The notes beneath the pieces were generated by a model. The model had not been told where the DNA came from. It saw only the letters and a list, made by a program, of their open reading frames with translations, and made no database searches. The translations under genes and the position numbers were made by a program. This document shows positions 35,400 to 39,238 of a DNA stretch of 39,238 nucleotides, one piece after another. Source of the DNA: Afipia sp. (GTDB lineage: Bacteria > Pseudomonadota > Alphaproteobacteria > Rhizobiales > Xanthobacteraceae); assembly GCA_017308495.1 (NCBI GenBank), contig JAFKES010000080.1:1-39238 (forward strand), given 5' to 3'. Positions within the stretch are counted from its first letter, which is position 1. Every line of letters starts with the position of its first letter.

Positions 35400-36566
35400 A
35401 TGATGCGCGGACGTGTCTACCTTGATTGGAATGCGACGACGCCGCTGCGGCCGGAAGCCCGCGCGGCGATGACGGCCGCTTTCGACGTGTTCGGAAATCC
35501 CTCGTCAGTGCACAATGAGGGCCGCGCCGCGCGCCGGCTGGTCGAGGATGCGCGCGCGGTGGTTGCGGCCGCGGTCGGGGCCGACGCTCGCAATGTCGTC
35601 TTCACCTCGGGGGGAACCGAGGCCAACGCGCTGGCGCTGACGCCGGGGCTGCGGCGCGGAACCGGAGCGCCGGTGCGGCGTCTCATCGTGTCCGCCATCG
35701 AGCATCCCTCGGTGCTGGCGGGCGGCCGATTCGCCTCCGAGCAGGTCACGGTTGCGCCGGTGCGTTCCTCGGGGCTGATCGATCTGGATGCGCTGGCAGC
35801 GCTTCTACAGGACGGCGAGCCGGCGCTGGTCTCGGTGATGCTGGCCAATAACGAGACCGGCGCGATCCAGCCCATCGCCGAGGTGGCGGCGCTGGTGCAC
35901 GGCGCGGGCGGGTTGCTGCATGTCGACGCGGTGCCGGCTCTGTCAAAAATTAGTTTTAATATCAACGAATTACAGACAGATATGCTGTCTGTTTCCGGGC
36001 ACAAGGTGGGCGGCCCGAAGGGCGTCGGTGCGCTCGTCCTGGCCAGTGGTATCGCCGGACTGGAGCTCCGGAATCGGGGGGGCGGTCAGGAGCAGGGCCG
36101 CCGGGGCGGCACCGAAAACGTCATCGGCATCGTGGGCTTCGGCGCCGCGCTGAAGGCCGCCATGGCCGCCTTTGAGGCAAACGCCGCGCGGATGATGGCG
36201 CTGCGGGAGCGTCTGGAACGGGGTTTGAGGCAGTATCCGGGTGTGGTGGTCTTCGCCGACGGGGCTCCGCGATTGCCCAATACCACGCTGGTCTCCGCCT
36301 CCGGCCTCAGCGTGGAAACCGCCGCGATCGGCTTCGATCTCGAAGGCATCGCGGTGTCGTCGGGCGCGGCGTGCTCTTCGGGCAAGGTGCAGCCGTCCCA
36401 TGTGCTGCTGGCCATGGTGGGCGATCCGGCGCTGGTGAAGGGAGCTATTCGCCTCAGTCTGGGCTGGGACACCACAGAAGCGGACATTGATCGCTGTCTG
36501 GAGGCTTGGAGAAAGCTCGCAGGTGTATTAGGTAAGGCTCCAGCACTCGGGCTTGAACAGTTCTAA
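35400..36566 (+). CDS. Cysteine desulfurase (NifS/IscS-type)
   Basis: PLP enzyme that takes sulfur from cysteine as a persulfide and supplies it to Fe-S cluster assembly. It is 388 aa, with GGAAGGG 6 nt before ATG 35400. Visible sites: VYLDWNATTPL at the N-terminus, EHPS with His101 stacking on PLP, HVDAVPALSK, Lys202 in SVSGHK, and the persulfide Cys325 in SSGAACSSGK. It heads the suf gene group, with sufB 80 nt downstream. Bases 35941-35990, coding for the stretch just before the PLP lysine, are only 28% GC (14/50) and use rare A/T-ending codons including TTA. The protein stays in frame across the patch. Confidence 0.93.
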   Translation: MMRGRVYLDWNATTPLRPEARAAMTAAFDVFGNPSSVHNEGRAARRLVEDARAVVAAAVGADARNVVFTSGGTEANALALTPGLRRGTGAPVRRLIVSAIEHPSVLAGGRFASEQVTVAPVRSSGLIDLDALAALLQDGEPALVSVMLANNETGAIQPIAEVAALVHGAGGLLHVDAVPALSKISFNINELQTDMLSVSGHKVGGPKGVGALVLASGIAGLELRNRGGGQEQGRRGGTENVIGIVGFGAALKAAMAAFEANAARMMALRERLERGLRQYPGVVVFADGAPRLPNTTLVSASGLSVETAAIGFDLEGIAVSSGAACSSGKVQPSHVLLAMVGDPALVKGAIRLSLGWDTTEADIDRCLEAWRKLAGVLGKAPALGLEQF

Positions 36567-36582
36567 CGTTCGCGTAATGCGC

Positions 36583-36633
36583 GCAAGTTCGCCCGGTACA
36601 ACTTGCATGTCCACCGCGGTCCTTGAAACCGCG
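36583..36633 (+). promoter_or_regulatory. Two inverted repeats in the leader before sufB
   Basis: A perfect 7-bp inverted repeat, GCAAGTT (36583-36589) and AACTTGC (36600-36606), spans a 10-nt centre. A second, CGCGGT (36615-36620) and ACCGCG (36628-36633), ends 3 nt before the sufB ribosome site GGAGGG (36637-36642). They could be an operator plus an RNA hairpin controlling sufB relative to the desulfurase. No T run follows either, so neither is a terminator. Confidence 0.4.
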
Positions 36634-36646
36634 AGCGGAGGGTAAA

Positions 36647-38143
<1,497 letters not shown>

Positions 38144-38145
38144 CC

Positions 38146-38417
38146 ATGAGCAGGTTCTGGTTCAGGCCTAAAACGTATGGCTACGGAGCCACGCCTGTCA
38201 CCTGGGAAGGGTGGGCTGTTGTCGGGGCGTATGTCGCTGTGGTTCTGACTGTGGTGCTGCTTCTGACTACTCGCGACCATATATCTACGACATGGCTATC
38301 TGCGATAGCCGTGATTGCCGTCGCCACCGGTGCGATGGTTTTTGTCGGTCGGCAAAAGACCGATGGAGACTGGCGCTGGCGATGGGGCAATGTTGATAAA
38401 TCCAGAAAGGCAAAGTG

Positions 38418-38418
<1 letters not shown>
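38146..38418 (+). CDS. Small two-helix membrane protein embedded in the suf operon
   Basis: 90 aa. N-terminus FWFRPKTYGYGATPVTWEG, two membrane helices (~22-41, WAVVGAYVAVVLTVVLLL; ~50-68, WLSAIAVIAVATGAMVFVG), and a short basic tail with KTDGDWRWRWG. The two conserved-looking ends suggest a real family of small membrane proteins that I have no function for. It begins 2 nt after the sufB stop, and its TGA overlaps the sufC ATG (TGATG), so it is translated as part of the operon. GC over 38161-38400 is 135/240 (56%), a little below its neighbours. No membrane protein is part of the known SufBCD machinery. Confidence 0.75.
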
Positions 38419-39176
<758 letters not shown>

Positions 39177-39223
39177 GAGCCGCGCGGCTCCGCGCCAGCG
39201 CGCCAAACCGAGAGACCTGTGTG

Positions 39224-39238
39224 ATGAACGTTGCAGTG
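39224..39238 (+). CDS. sufD: Probable start of sufD (five codons, cut by window edge)
   Basis: An ATG at 39224 with GAGAG a short way upstream begins MNVAV and runs off the window. The identity rests only on position: sufD normally follows sufC. The sequence itself is too short to identify. Confidence 0.45.

Overview
The window is a GC-rich chromosomal segment of core metabolic and cell-envelope genes. Gene content and order point to an alphaproteobacterium of the Bradyrhizobium/Rhodopseudomonas/Nitrobacter group. The evidence is a B12-dependent ribonucleotide reductase, a free-standing NDUFA12-type complex I subunit, the aroQ-accB-accC-aat-DUF2155 block, the rne-amiC-PBP1A-prfB block, an RNase E ending in a GWW microdomain, and a dispersed palindrome typical of these genomes. 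I see no phage, insertion sequence, CRISPR array, tRNA or rRNA. The genus is an inference from gene content only.

Layout. 1-210: start of a low-GC orphan gene cut by the window edge. 273-4022 (-): nrdJ, with a bidirectional-looking terminator behind it and a candidate promoter plus two NrdR-like boxes about 400 bp upstream. 4726-8280: a DMT-family exporter, a BA14K-type secreted protein (-), an NDUFA12 homologue and a DUF2155 protein. 8309-11554 (-): aroQ, accB, accC and aat, joining shikimate-pathway and fatty-acid synthesis genes to an N-end-rule enzyme. 11818-14069 (-): an M48 periplasmic protease followed closely by a DsbA/ScsC-like protein. 14216-15403: a PLP aminotransferase. 15413-15703 (-): a low-GC orphan membrane protein. 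15847-18891 (-): RNase E with a remarkable His/Asp-rich insertion in its S1 domain. 19588-25508: amiC, PBP1A, prfB (with the +1 programmed frameshift intact) and a RibD/DHFR-like protein. 25524-27670 (-): an M23 endopeptidase-like protein and a 1-Cys BCP peroxiredoxin with a histone-H1-like tail. 27948-32026: a giant AsmA/YhdP-like protein coupled to a PaaI-type thioesterase. 32031-35159: tyrS (-), anmK (+) and an alpha/beta hydrolase (-). 35400 to the end: the suf operon (cysteine desulfurase, sufB, a small membrane protein, sufC, start of sufD).

Cell-wall genes recur: an AMIN-domain amidase, PBP1A, an M23 LytM-like protein and anhydroMurNAc kinase together cover synthesis, splitting and recycling of peptidoglycan. 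The M48/DsbA pair and the YhdP-like protein add envelope quality control and lipid transport.

No wholly new multi-gene defence or biosynthetic system is visible. The observations most worth checking are these: a small two-helix membrane-protein gene embedded with start/stop overlap inside the suf operon; a 28% GC patch carrying an inverted repeat inside the cysteine desulfurase gene; inverted repeats between that gene and sufB; the RNase E His/Asp insertion; the tandem NrdR-like boxes far upstream of nrdJ; and a perfect 15-bp palindrome between the peroxiredoxin and YhdP-like genes.
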